Below are positions 30,623 to 41,106 of a DNA stretch of 64,000 bases, piece after piece. The notes under the pieces are model-generated. The model saw only the letters and a list, made by a program, of their open reading frames with translations, had not been told where the DNA came from and searched no databases. The stretch's first letter is position 1; each line of letters begins with the position of its first letter. The stretch comes from Malus domestica (taxonomy: Eukaryota > Streptophyta > Magnoliopsida > Rosales > Rosaceae): positions 25,391,001-25,455,000 of the forward strand of contig NC_091668.1 of assembly GCF_042453785.1 (NCBI RefSeq), written 5' to 3'. A program made the position numbers and the translations under genes.

Positions 30623-33600
30623 ATGCACGGACGACCTCGCAAGCCCGCGAAGCCGGAAGACGAATCGGCTTCTGCCGCCAGAGCCGAAGCGCTCCGAGCT
30701 CTCCAGTCGCAATTCTTCTCCAACCACCACAACAAGGTTTACACCGACGAAGCCCTACAGTTGAGCGGCAGACTCATCGAGCAAAACCCCGAGTTTTACA
30801 CTGCTTGGAACTACAGAAAACTCGTCGTCCAGCAAAACCTCGATCGGTGCTCCGAGTCCGATCCCGACGCGCTCAAGTCCATCATTGACCAAGAACTCAG
30901 ACTCGTATGCACGCATTTACTTATTCGATTGTGGAATGTCGAAATCGTGTTTTGTTTTGTTGAGATGAAGTTCGAATTCATTAAATTGTTGAATTGATTG
31001 GGGTTTGCTGTGTGTGTAGGTAGAAATTGCTCTGAGACAAAATTTTAAGTCCTACGGAGCTTGGCATCATCGAAAATGGGTGCTAAGCAAGGGGCATTCG
31101 GTTTTGGACCGCGAAATGAAGCTTCTCAAACAGTTCCAGCTGCTGGATCCCCGGAATTTTCATGCTTGGAACTACCGCAGGTACAAGTTAGTTACAACTC
31201 CTGTTTTAGGAATGAGGGGTCTGCTATTTCATATCTGCGTTGGATGATATTTTTTTTATGTTGCTACATTTGCAGATTTGTAGCTGCATTGTTGAACCGA
31301 TCGGACGAGGAAGAGTTGGAGTATACTAGGGAAATGGTAGAAAACAATTTCAGCAATTACTCGGCCTGGCATAATCGTAGGTACGGTACAGTGGGGTTTG
31401 GTTTTAGTTTTGAGCACTCTGATACTCTTTTGTCAACTAAAAGTTTAGATTGGATTGAAAACATTGTGAAACATGTGGTTTATTTTCCATTTGCAATTTT
31501 TGATATTATGAATGCTACTTGTTTTATTTAATTAGTGCATTTTAAACATTTCATGCATGCTGTATTGCGACAAGCAATCATACAGATGATACATGAGCAA
31601 GTCTTAAGCCCCGTTGTAGAAAGAATAAATGGTGTAATTGGTTACCAATCACTGCAAGACAAAATATAGCAGAAAAAAAGAAAAAGGAAATGTGGATTGA
31701 ATATTGAAACAAATAATCTAAATATGGGAAGTATCTCTGTGTTACAGCTAACCCCTTTTCAGATTCACTTAGCGCATGTTTACTTAACAGATATTGGAGC
31801 AGGAAGGAATGGAAGAACTTAGAAATAGGGGAAGTAAGGAAAGTGATTCAGATCACCTAGACCTTCCTAGTTGATCCATTTTTTAGGTATTTGATTATGG
31901 ATTGCAGAGAAGACTTGCAGTTAGTAACTGCAGGAAACTAAAGTAAAGATCCCCTTAGTTGAAGAGAAATACAGTCATTTGGTTACATTTCTCAATAATC
32001 TTTAGATAAATGTTTTGTTTCTCTCTCCTTGGTTATTTCCAAGAATGTGGAGAGAATGTATAAAGAAAATTTTACATATCTTTGTCACTAATTGCTTTTT
32101 TTCTTCTATATGTATATAAAAACGACTTTCTTTCCTCTGCTTATTTACAAGCCAAATGAATGTAGTAGTCTCTTCAAATGTTGAACTGAATATGCTGCCT
32201 GTTATATTCTGTCTCCAGGCTAAGTCAAATTGAAAAGATAATTGTGTAATTGCATCAAATAATTATATCTTCTTAAGGATTCTTTCCACTCTTCCCGAGT
32301 TGCACTATATCTACTCATTGGTTATATTACAAAAAAATTGCAACATTGCGAAAAGCTAAATTTTTTATTTTATGTTTTATCTCACGAAACATGTCTATTA
32401 ACTGATTGAATATATTGGGAAAATTGCAGTGTACTCCTGTCTAATTTGATGAAGAAAAAGGCTGAAGGGTTTTTCCCAAAAGCGAAGGTTCTGAACAATG
32501 AGTATGAACATGTACACGATGCTATTTTTACGGATCCAGATGATCAAAGTGGTTGGTTTTATTATACTTGGCTTCTTGATCAAACGGTGAAGACAGATGC
32601 TCCTCTTCTTGTTTCTTCTTGGCCGGCCCATGGATCTTCCGTAATTTTGTCGAGAAATAGGCACTCAAGTGACTGTTCTTCATCTCCATTTGATAGTTTC
32701 CGTTCTGATTCCGGAACAGTGCCACTGCTTATTTATTTCAATCAAGCAGTTGAAGGTGTAAATTCATCCAGTATAACCATTGAATCTTCATTTTGCACAA
32801 AAGATCTTATTTGGAAACCAGTCTTACAAAATAACTCCCAGCTCTCTCAAGTTTGGGTTACTCATATTAAATTTCCAAATGCAAAGTCTCATTCTTCAGA
32901 AGCGTATCAGCTGAAAGTTAGTGTTGGGCCGATTCAGGGTATCATTTCTGCAAGTGGCTTTGATTATAGTCATCCTACACAGTTTGCATTCAAAGTGTGT
33001 GTACGCCCTATTGAAACTGAACCAGCTGAAAAGCAGGGCGAGGACATAATTTTATGGACAGATGAAAATTTTCATGCGTTCCAAACACAATATCAGGAGC
33101 TACATGAAGTAGTTCCTGTTGATCAACAAAGTGTTAATGATGTACATGAGCCAACGGCTTCAAATTGGCGTGCAGAGACTATTGCTAAGGAAATAGCTCT
33201 CTTCCGAGAATTGGTGTCAGAGATAAATTGGTAGGCTTCTTATACTTTATGGGAACCTTTAAGGCTCGAAATTTCTAAAATCTTTTAATAATCCTCTTTT
33301 GATATTCCTTTTGCAGTAAAATTGGAAAGCTTACACTAGCAAGGCTATTAACAGCTCATGATGTTATCTTGTCTCCATGTACAAGCAAAATGTTCCACTC
33401 TGACGAAGTTCTTCAACTATATATCGACTTAATAAAGTTGGACCCATCACATTCTCAGTATTACAAAGATGAGCACAGCTTAGTATTCCTGCAGAAGGTA
33501 ATTATCTCTTCTCCACCTCTTGTAGCAATTTATGATCCTTTATTCTATCAGTATGCCATTGCATGTGCATCTGGATTTGTATTCTTCTTCTGTGACTATC

Positions 33601-34910
33601 AGTGGCTGAAGGTCCTTACCTTTTTATGGATTACACCGACTCATAGATTCTAATTAAATAATCTAATTTCTTCAGCAAAAAAAGTTTATGTATATGGTAA
33701 TGCCGCACATGTTTTGTCATTGCTTTTGACTGAGTACGACCAAATTGGGTACTATGGGATCCTGGCTGATAGAATGGATTACACTTATGCTCGATTGTTT
33801 AATTTATGACTGTTATATAAGTGGTCCCTTGCTGAGACTGGTCCAATATAATGTAGGTATTTGTTTATAGAAGCCTCATTTGAATTTTGGTAGGCAACTA
33901 CTTTTGTGTTCTGGTGTTCATCAAATGAGAACTTCTTAGAACTTTCATTTACTTTAGGCTTCCCATTTTGAAGTTTTGCAGTTTGTTACATGTTTATAAC
34001 TATTGCAGGTAACTTCCAATAGGGAGTCTCTGCTCAGGCATTGCTTTAGCCATAAAAACTTGGCTTCTTCGAGCATTGGTAATCATATATGCCTACGACT
34101 AAACAACTTATCATTATCGCGGATGGGGTCTGTTGAGAAATTACTGTGGGTCCGAATGCTGGACCTCAGCCATAATGAACTTCATTCAATTGAAGGTATG
34201 CTTCTTTTGCTCACGTTGTGCATCTTTTATGACTCTGTGGTGTCCACATATTTTTATTCAATTATTTTCCTCAGATTTATTTAAAAGTTGTATAGTTGGA
34301 GTTGCATATGTGGTTGACTCAATATGAGGAATTTGAACAGTCCTATTCATATATAAAGGGGTTGTCTTATGGTTTTCACCTCATCCGAAGGCACCTAAGC
34401 CCTAAGTCTCTAATTTAATGAGGCTTTGACTGTACATTATGCATCATTGTACTCAATAAACTTTGTGGTTGATTGTTTCTCGTTAAAGAGGAAAATGTCT
34501 TACACTTGGGCCTTTGGACAGGATTGGAGGCCATGCAGCTTCTATCTCGCTTAAATCTGAGTAACAACAAGCTCGGCAGTTTTACTGCTCTGGGTCCTTT
34601 GAAACAGTTGAAGTTACTGCAAGTGTTGGATATCTCATACAATGAGATAGGTGCACACTCTATCGACACAACACGGTATCAATGTTCTACTCCTCTTTCT
34701 CATACAGAAGAAGCTAGTTGGAACAGTGAAGAAATTGGGACTGGGGGTGCCGGTGTGAAAGGTTATTGGGAAGCTTTTCTGATATTTAAAAGCATGAGCT
34801 TGACGCAGTTAGTCACTCTAGGAAATGCAATTCCTGGCGAAAACTTCAAGTCATTTGTGGTCATGTTTGTTCCTACACTCGAGTGGCTGGATGGCGATAA
34901 GTTGCATTGA
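30623..34910 (+). CDS. RGTA1: Rab geranylgeranyl transferase (GGTase II) alpha subunit, 7 exons, 701 aa
   Basis: Exons: 30623-30904, 31020-31180, 31276-31380, 32430-33230, 33317-33497, 34009-34195, 34522-34910. All introns are GT-AG and the joined frame is open. The enzyme's alpha-beta dimer attaches geranylgeranyl groups to Rab GTPases in the cytosol, working with Rab escort protein. PPTA repeats are visible as TAWNYRKLVV (exon 1), YGAWHHRKWVL and FHAWNYRRFVA (exon 2/3), and YSAWHNRS (exon 3/4), followed by WFYYTWLL. Residues about 230-400 form the inserted Ig-like region. Leucine-rich repeats follow in exons 6-7 (LWVRMLDLSHNELHSIE, LSRLNLSNNKLGSF), and the C-terminus is PTLEWLDGDKLH. Plant members are about this long. 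The start was chosen at MHGRPRK, the usual beginning of the family. Confidence 0.93.
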
Positions 34911-35149
34911 CCTTTAATTCTGTTTATTTTTACAGTTAGCAAAAGAGAACTACTTTGTTCGATACACTGGTCCTCAATACATGATACATTGTCCAGTTTT
35001 AACCCAGATTATTAACTTGTCGGTAGAGAATAGACTGCAGAATCTAAAAGTTTGAATGCAAGTTTTACATTGTCGTATATTCTGGTGAAAATGGGTGTGT
35101 TTTGATGAATGTGCATTCTTTTGCCTAGTTTTGACTGAAATTATTATCT

Positions 35150-35839
35150 TATCACAAGGGGAGGTCCGTTGCCGGACATGGAAGAAACCGATCGAATAAA
35201 TGCTTCCCAGGATAGCATTGAAGTAGAAAACGGCGGTGGCTGCAGCGGCGACAAACATCGGAACTGTAGAGACCTTGAAAGGAAGAAATGGAGGAATTTA
35301 ACTGGCAGGGCGACCAAGCCATCTTGTATTCTTCTCGCTGCAGTGTCGGATTGCAGAATAATATCACAACACTAAACAAATGTTTTCACTAAAACGCAAC
35401 TTTTTCATTTTAAAAGGTTAACATGTTTGTTTTATTTTATTAAAAAAAAAAACGGGAGAAAAAGATATTTTATTTCAACGTTAAGAAAAGATGTACTGTT
35501 AAACTAAAAATTAGCCGACACATGAGGTAGACAACGATTGCGAAGATGATTTAGAACTCACCAAACATTGTGCAAGACTGACGCTGTTATGTTGTTCCTC
35601 AAAATGAATCGGAATCCCATGAAAGCAGGAGCTGAAAACAACACCTGCAAAAATACCTAATAAGGCATAAAGATAAAGGGAAGTGTTATTGACACTCCAA
35701 AAATTTCATTCTACACTCTTTACAAGTGTATTTTTCTTTCTAAATATAGAACGTTTGAAGTGTAGAATAGGAATTTTGGAGTGCCAATAACAATTCCCAA
35801 GATAAATAGCCTTGTTCTTTTTGTTCGACTTGAAGCCAT
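35150..35839 (-). pseudogene. Broken copy of the small two-membrane-segment gene
   Basis: Homologous to 41107-41575. The start region (ATG at 35839) lacks one base relative to the intact copy within the first ten codons, giving MASSRTKRTR instead of MASESKKKNK. A 121-bp MITE sits in exon 1. The second exon still reads PMFVAAAATAVFYFNAILGS with IYSIGFFHVRQRTS. Both lesions would prevent a normal product. Confidence 0.7.
35678..35798. mobile_element. hAT-type MITE (121 bp) with perfect 8-bp target duplication
   Basis: The ends GGGAAGTGTTATTGACACTC and its near complement GAGTGCCAATAACAATTCCC are flanked by AAGATAAA on both sides (35670-35677 and 35799-35806). The paralogous site in copy 2 (about 41533-41540) reads CAAAGATAAACAGCC with no insertion, an empty-site confirmation. 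The 8-bp duplication points to hAT. Confidence 0.9.
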
Positions 35840-35892
35840 TCTCTCGCTCTCTAGATCCCTGTGGCTGCTAATTAGCTCAGAGGCAATCACTC

Positions 35893-35914
35893 TCCTCTCT
35901 CTCTCTCTCTCTAG
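35893..35914. repeat. (CT)n microsatellite
   Basis: A short CT run, the counterpart of a longer one in copy 2 (41612-41647). Confidence 0.8.
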
Positions 35915-36061
35915 ATTTCTGTGGCTACATTTGAATTAGCTCAGAGGCACTCCTTTTGTGTAACAAGAGACTTGACGCCCCCAAGTCATGTATTCTCACT
36001 AGTTTGGCCCCAAGTCATGTATTTTCACTAGTTTGGCCTGCTGTCGAATTTCAAGCGTTTT

Positions 36062-36322
36062 TGTTATGACCGAAGTTATTACTGAGGTTTTATGCTTTAT
36101 TACTGTGAGGAATTTGTTAATATGCCAGCTAGCATTTAAAAGTGTAGAGGCTGTATAAAAGGAGCGCAGCTCCCTCAAATGTATTAGATCAAAATTTACA
36201 AAAAGAAATTAAACACAAAAATATTTGGAGTTGTGCTTCTTCTTCTCTCCTTCTCTCTTCTTCCATAGCTTTCTTGTGCTACTTACAGGTTGATTAAGGG
36301 AATTGAGAATTGGATCATATCA
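36062..36322 (+). repeat. 5' LTR of the gene-carrying element
   Basis: 261 bp. It differs from the 3' LTR (39319-39566) by roughly twenty substitutions plus small indels, so the element is considerably older than the Copia element at 11628. Confidence 0.85.
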
Positions 36323-36331
36323 ATGGTATCA

Positions 36332-36979
36332 TCCTTCTCGAATCCTGGTTTCCCTCCTGTGCACACCCACCCGACCCGTCTTCCTACCATGGATGCACAC
36401 CTCTCTGCTGCAATCGACTCATTTGAAGCTTCGATGCGTGCTGCGATCCGTGATGCGATCCGCGAAGCTATGGATTCTGCACTCACAGCCATTCACAAGG
36501 CTGTGAATCTTGTACTCGTCGAAATCCGCAATGACCTTGCTCAGTTACACCGTGACTTGGCTCTCGACGTTGCGGGAGATTCTGATCCAGCCTCGACGTG
36601 TTCTGAGGAAGCTGCATCGATCGAGGTCGGTCACCAAAAACCTCACAACGGAGACGGCAACCCACTCCGAATTTCGTCGACAATCCACGACCATTCCATT
36701 CCACCATTGCTCTCATCTTCACCGATGTTGCGAGCACTAGCAAATTCAACCGTCAAGCCACACTCGAACAAGTTTGCTGCATCTACAGTCTTGCTTCCGG
36801 AATCGAAGACGATGATCTCTGCTCCGCAGCTACTCCATAAGCACTTGTTCTCCGATAGTACGAAAACTAGACTTGAGGTAGTTCTTAATTTAAGTATCAT
36901 TTCAGCAACTCCGAAGGCTAAGGTCCCTTCTCTTATGACTGATAACTATGGTGCATACGTAAAAGATAAATTTGGATGA
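36332..36979 (+). pseudogene. Leader-region frame of the retroelement, function unknown
   Basis: The open frame around 36290-36979 has an alanine-rich helical part (MDAHLSAAIDSFEASMRAAI, then RDAIREAMDSALTAIHKAV). A low-complexity S/P-rich part follows, ending VKDKFG and a stop. The helical part may be a rudimentary Gag-like or coiled-coil region, but no known Gag motif or zinc knuckle is seen. Its start overlaps the LTR edge, so the most natural start is the Met at about 36392. Confidence 0.4.
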
Positions 36980-37766
36980 GTTAATTGGTATCTTGTGGGT
37001 AAGTCTGTGAAGAAGGATCTGTGTGCATCGACCCTGTTTGATGAAATGTCTAACAGACAGGGTGACGAAAATATGGGAACACTCTTCAATTTCATTTACT
37101 ATCTCATACATCACCTGCAAAGGCTTATTCCTTGTCATATCACCTCCAATCTTAATAGTGCTTGTGCAAATCAGTTGACTATATATGAGCCATCCCTCTA
37201 CGTCTATGTTGCATCTCAATCATTGTGGAGCAATCTGGATGCCTTGGTATATTTGAAGCTCTTGATATATGGTTATTTAGCTCTTTACTTGTTAGGGTCC
37301 TGCATCAATAACAGTATTATGAATACTCTTAGTGGAACAGTAATTGAATATAGTTGTGAATCATGTCCAAGGGTTCAGGTCATCCCTAACCAGTGGGTTG
37401 CATATGTGCAACTTCGCTAGCATGTTTCTCACAGATGTCGGTTTTCCTATCTGGAGCAGCTGATCTTGAAACTTAGTTTTGCTGCTAGTGCCATATGGAT
37501 TAAACAAATGGTTAAAGAAATTTCTTATGAAGAAAAAGCTAATGTATCCCACGTTGAGATCAAGATGATTGAAAGCAAAGGCTTAGATGAAAAATATTCC
37601 CCTGTAGACATTGTGATGTTTCGATTAGCTAAAAGCACGGTTGGCATAAATCAAACTACACACTCTGTTGGTTTGGATGATATTGAGTTAGATGCCCAGG
37701 GTGATTTGAGTGGGCATCCTAGCAGCAAAGTACCCATAGAAGAAAACCTTGTTTAAGTACCTATTA
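36980..37766 (+). other. Unidentified retroelement interior, several short frames
   Basis: The frames at 36995-37420 and 37466-37756 show coding-like composition (for example YEEKANVSHVEIKMIESKGL and NQTTHSVGLDDIELDAQG) but no recognised family. They may be further captured host sequence, because the next segment is. Confidence 0.4.
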
Positions 37767-38260
37767 ACTTGGTTTATGATGCTGGTTTATTTTACTTGGG
37801 AAACACCTATTATATGAACTCCACCATACATTTTCTGCATTCTGTTCCAGAGTTGAAATCAGCTTTGATCAAGTATTCTCATTTTGAAAGAAATGATGGG
37901 GGGGATCAAACTTCTCATAGGCTGAATATTACAGCTTGTGCTTTAATTAGTGAATTGGATAAAGGTATCAAGGCTATGGCACCTGTGCAATTTTGGATGG
38001 TATTGCTCAACAAGTACCCTCATTTTGGTCAGCAATATAACAATATCTTCATGCAACAGGATGTGAAAGAATGTTGGTCACAACTTTTATACACCCTTTC
38101 TCATTCTCTACGATAGTCAGGTTCTAGTGAAAGTCCAAACTCTGTTAAAGCCCTTTTCGGCATTGAACTTGTTAGCATGGTGTATTGCATAGAAAGTGGG
38201 GAAAATGGCTCAGGGTTAGTTCAATCTTTTGAGGGCCACATATCACATGAAGTGAAACAT
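37767..38260 (+). pseudogene. Captured, intron-less fragment of a UBP6/7-type ubiquitin-specific protease
   Basis: The frame reads AGLFYLGNTYYMNSTIHFLH, then SVPELKSALIKYSH, SELDKGIKAMAPVQFWMVLL, QQDVKECWSQLLYTLSHSLR, a stop, and VKALFGIELVSMVYC. It follows the catalytic start of plant UBP6/UBP7 (proteasome-associated deubiquitinases) residue by residue in my memory. The Cys box is changed: the codon at 37808-37810 is TAT (Tyr) where the nucleophilic Cys is expected. The following QQD.EECW-type box is largely kept. About 150 codons run without introns although UBP6/7 genes have many, so the source was probably an mRNA. It is catalytically dead. Confidence 0.8.
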
Positions 38261-38545
38261 TTACAATGTCCATATTCTTGTGAATTTTTGCTTGAGTCAA
38301 TTATGGCTTGCACTTTAACGAAGCTTGTTTTGAGATTGGAGGAGATTTAGCCTTCAAAGGTTGAAGTGAACAAGGTTGAACTTATAGAAATAGATTGGAC
38401 CTTCAAATTTGATAAGAAAATCATGCCAAAAAAGGGTAGCGGTCATGTTGTGCTAATTGTTCAGAGACATCACTTTGCTTCCTACTTGGAAAGGGAATGG
38501 CAGTGCTTAACCTATGATATTCAAGTAGCAAATGTGTTGATTGGA
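38261..38545 (+). other. Unassigned captured segment between the UBP and ATPase parts
   Basis: It includes frames HISHEVKHLQCPYSCEFLLE and, from 38366, ELIEIDWTFKFDKKIMPKKG with VVLIVQRHHFASYLEREWQC. The first words resemble a UBP6 region (ISHEVNHL-type); the rest was not recognised. Stops at 38348 and elsewhere. Confidence 0.4.
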
Positions 38546-39300
38546 GCTTATGATAAAACATGGACCATGACTACAAACCAGATGGCAGTGGCAAAACTTG
38601 TAGCTTGGAGTCCTAGGCCTATTATACTACTGAAGTTTAGGGTGGATGGAATTATATGCAATCCACATGATGGTGAAATTCTTAACTAGCCAACTAGTCA
38701 AATGGATGCTAATCTTCAAATGATCGCAAAGGTAGCTACTTTCTACAATAATCCTAGCATTAAACAAGCAGAAAAGAAGTATGTTGCCCATGGAATGCCT
38801 ACTGAGGCAGCTCCAAAGTTTTTAGTTGAGAAGATGGTCGTCCTTTCTGAAGAGTCCAAGGGTGTGGAATCATCAAATGGAAGGGATTTTTTTGGTTGTT
38901 GCCATAAGTGGAGTGAATTTGAACGCCGAATTGCAACCCTTGAGTTTGATCGCGATAAGAAATCCACGGGTGTAATTGTCAACTCTGTTTTAGGGGAGGA
39001 GTCATTGCTAGTGAAGGGTGTTGTAGAGAATTTGCTTGAGAAAAGCACTAAGGTTCAGTTGCTTGATGGCACTGTTGTACCACTGGATGATAGCTCAAGG
39101 AACTATATCGTGCAAGCCCTTCATGAGATGTCAACTAGTGCTTTGAAACCACTAAATGATTCACCTGTTTTGAAACTTGCTGATACTGGGATTGCAATGG
39201 GCATATCTAGAATTGAGAACATGACCATCACAAGGGAACGTGTTGCTGCTTTCAAACAAGTTCCCACATCCAAATTTTTTAGCCTTGTGGACAAGGCTAA
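38546..39300 (+). pseudogene. Captured, intron-less fragment of an ER-type Ca2+-ATPase (ECA type)
   Basis: YDKTWTMTTNQMAVAKLVAW at 38549 on corresponds to the P-type ATPase phosphorylation motif DKTGTLT. The Asp codon (38552-38554) is kept, but Gly is Trp and Leu is Met. Next come DANLQMIAKVATFYNNPSIK, MPTEAAPKFLVEKM, ATLEFDRDKKSTGVIVNS, VKGVVENLLEKSTKVQLLDG and LHEMSTSALKPL, all matching the nucleotide-binding loop of plant P2A ATPases. It then jumps directly to NDSPVLKLADTGIAMGIS, the hinge motif that normally lies far downstream, so a large internal piece is missing. Stop at 38687. Not a functional pump. Confidence 0.8.
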
Positions 39301-39854
39301 TTTTCAAGGGGGAAGTATTGTTATGACCGAAGTTATTATTGAGGTTTTATGCTTTATTACTGTGAGGAATTTGTTAATATGCCAGCTGACGTTTAAAAGT
39401 ATAGAGGCTGTATAAAAGGAGTGCAGCTCCCTCAAATGTATCAAATCAGAATTTACAAAAAGAAATTAAACACAAAAATAATTGGAGCTTTGCTCCTTCT
39501 CTCCTTCCCTCTTCTTCCGTAGCTTTCTTGTGCTACTTGCAAGTTATTGAGAATTGGATCGTATCAGTTTTATTTGTTTATTTGAATTTGGAGGTAATTA
39601 TATTTCTTCTCTGTCATGCATGGCGCCCAAGTTCTCCAAACCCTCTAAATATGGGTTGTTTGTAATAGTTTAGCATAATTTAGGTAACTTTGATTTTTAA
39701 TTTATTTAGATTAATTTGGTTGTAATTTAGGTAACTTAATTTGGGGGATTGTTAAATTTTTGTTAATTAATTCGAACCATCTCTGCAATTAACTCATTTA
39801 TTATAGGAATGCAGTTTTTGAATTGTAGTTAGGGTTGAATACCTACTATAATGG

Positions 39855-39995
39855 CAAGTGGCTTTTTACCACAGTGATGGAAAAGAGTTGAGCTTTGCAT
39901 GACAGCGTGGGTTCGAGTCCTGTCGGTGACTAATCTAACATCTAATCTAACAAAATGTATCGTTTGACAAAAAAAAAAAAAATAAATAAATAAAT
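39855..39995 (+). mobile_element. SINE (141 bp) with 17-bp target duplication
   Basis: Flanked by AATACCTACTATAATGG on both sides (39838-39854 and 39996-40012). The body contains a pol III B box (GGTTCGAGTCC, about 39908-39920) and ends in an A-rich tail with AAAT repeats. Long exact duplications plus an A-rich tail are diagnostic of LINE-assisted retroposition. The corresponding site in copy 2 (about 42262-42285) is empty. The reverse copy at 10011-10112 belongs to the same family. Confidence 0.9.
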
Positions 39996-40012
39996 AATAC
40001 CTACTATAATGG

Positions 40013-40435
40013 GCCAACAATACCCATATATAGAATATAATATACCATATACACTTTTAGTAATTAAGTAATCATATTTCTAGAGTCACATTTTTTAGAA
40101 AGTTGTAGAGAAAATTGCCCCACAACATTTTTTGAGCTTGATTGAGTTCGCTACAAGAACTTGAAATGCATAAATGTTTGACTACCAGAATGATCCTTCC
40201 CCGAATAAGAGACCCTTGACAACGCTTTCAGTTTTTAAAATGGGCATGGATCCCCCATCAAGAGTATTTTGCACACAATTGGGTTGCATCGCATTCTAAA
40301 GGAGGATGTGTCCGGGACCTCCCACAATTTTTTTTTTTTTTTGAGGAGTTGCAGTATGTACCCTTACCACTAAACTAGTTGCTGTGGTTTTAATTTGTCA
40401 TTTACTTTAGTTCTTTATTTACTTTTCAGGCGTTA
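40013..40435. other. Extra DNA in copy 1, with a SINE-like remnant
   Basis: This stretch has no counterpart in copy 2. Positions about 40310-40395, read on the minus strand, show AGTTTAGTGGTAAGGGT and GGGAGGTCCCGG, similar to the A-box and pre-B-box words of the SINE at 54640-54820. Confidence 0.4.
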
Positions 40436-41106
40436 GAGCATTATATAGAGATATATTGTAATTGTATATTGATATTAGACATTAAAATTTTAGTAATCGA
40501 TATTAATCGATTTATAAACTATAAAGATAGGTTCACCAATTACAAATTTAACTAAAGGTCCTTAACATAGGTTCGTTAACATTATTAACCACATCAAATG
40601 AGTTTGAAAATCATCACAAATATATATAGAAATGATAGGTTGATTAACATTGTAAACCACATGGATAGGTCTGATAAATCATCAAGTTTGTTGCTACAAC
40701 TCGAGTCCCTGGATGGCGATAAGTTGCATTGACCAGTGATTCTGTATATTTTTACAGTTTCGATGAGGATGTTAGGGATCCTCACATCCTATCTGTACAT
40801 CGTACGGCCTGCTTTCGTTAGGTACTGTTTGTATTTAATTTTAAATAATAAAAAATTTAAAAAGGTTTCTAACCACACGATGTACACTGAACGGAAGTTT
40901 TACCCCAGATTATTAACTCGTCCGTAGAAAATAGACTGCAGAATAAAAAAAGTTTGAAAGTTTTCCGTTGTCGTATTTTCTGGTGAAAGTGGGTGTTTTG
41001 ATAAATATGTACTGTATGGAGTGACATTTACTTTCCAGTCACGGTAGTTTACATGCCAAAACAACAGAGGGGAAAACAACAACGCATTGTTTTGCCAAGT
41101 TTTGAA

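Larger units (their letters stand above)
36062..39566 (+). mobile_element. Gene-carrying, non-autonomous LTR retroelement (3.5 kb)
   Basis: LTRs are at 36062-36322 and 39319-39566 (TGTTATGACC...CATATCA / CGTATCA), with target duplication GTTTT (36057-36061 and 39567-39571). A TATA box (CTGTATAAAAGG, near 36151) lies in the LTR. TGGTATCA at 36324-36331, directly after the 5' LTR, fits an initiator-tRNA-Met primer site. TTTTCAAGGGGGAAG directly before the 3' LTR fits a polypurine tract. No integrase, RT or protease is found between them. Instead the interior has a 229-codon frame of unknown nature, then UBP6/7-like and ECA-like fragments without introns. It sits inside copy 1 of the tandem duplication and is missing from copy 2. 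Confidence 0.85.
34877..40690. repeat. Tandem segmental duplication, copy 1
   Basis: It starts within the last exon of the Rab GGTase gene (CTCGAGTGGCTGGATGGCGA, 34878) and is matched from about 40697 (CTCGAGTCCCTGGATGGCGA). Matching blocks are 34877-36061, 39572-39837, and 40436-40690 (TTAACATAGGTTCGTTAACA and neighbours). Between them copy 1 carries three insertions absent from copy 2: a hAT MITE, an LTR element and a SINE. Confidence 0.8.
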
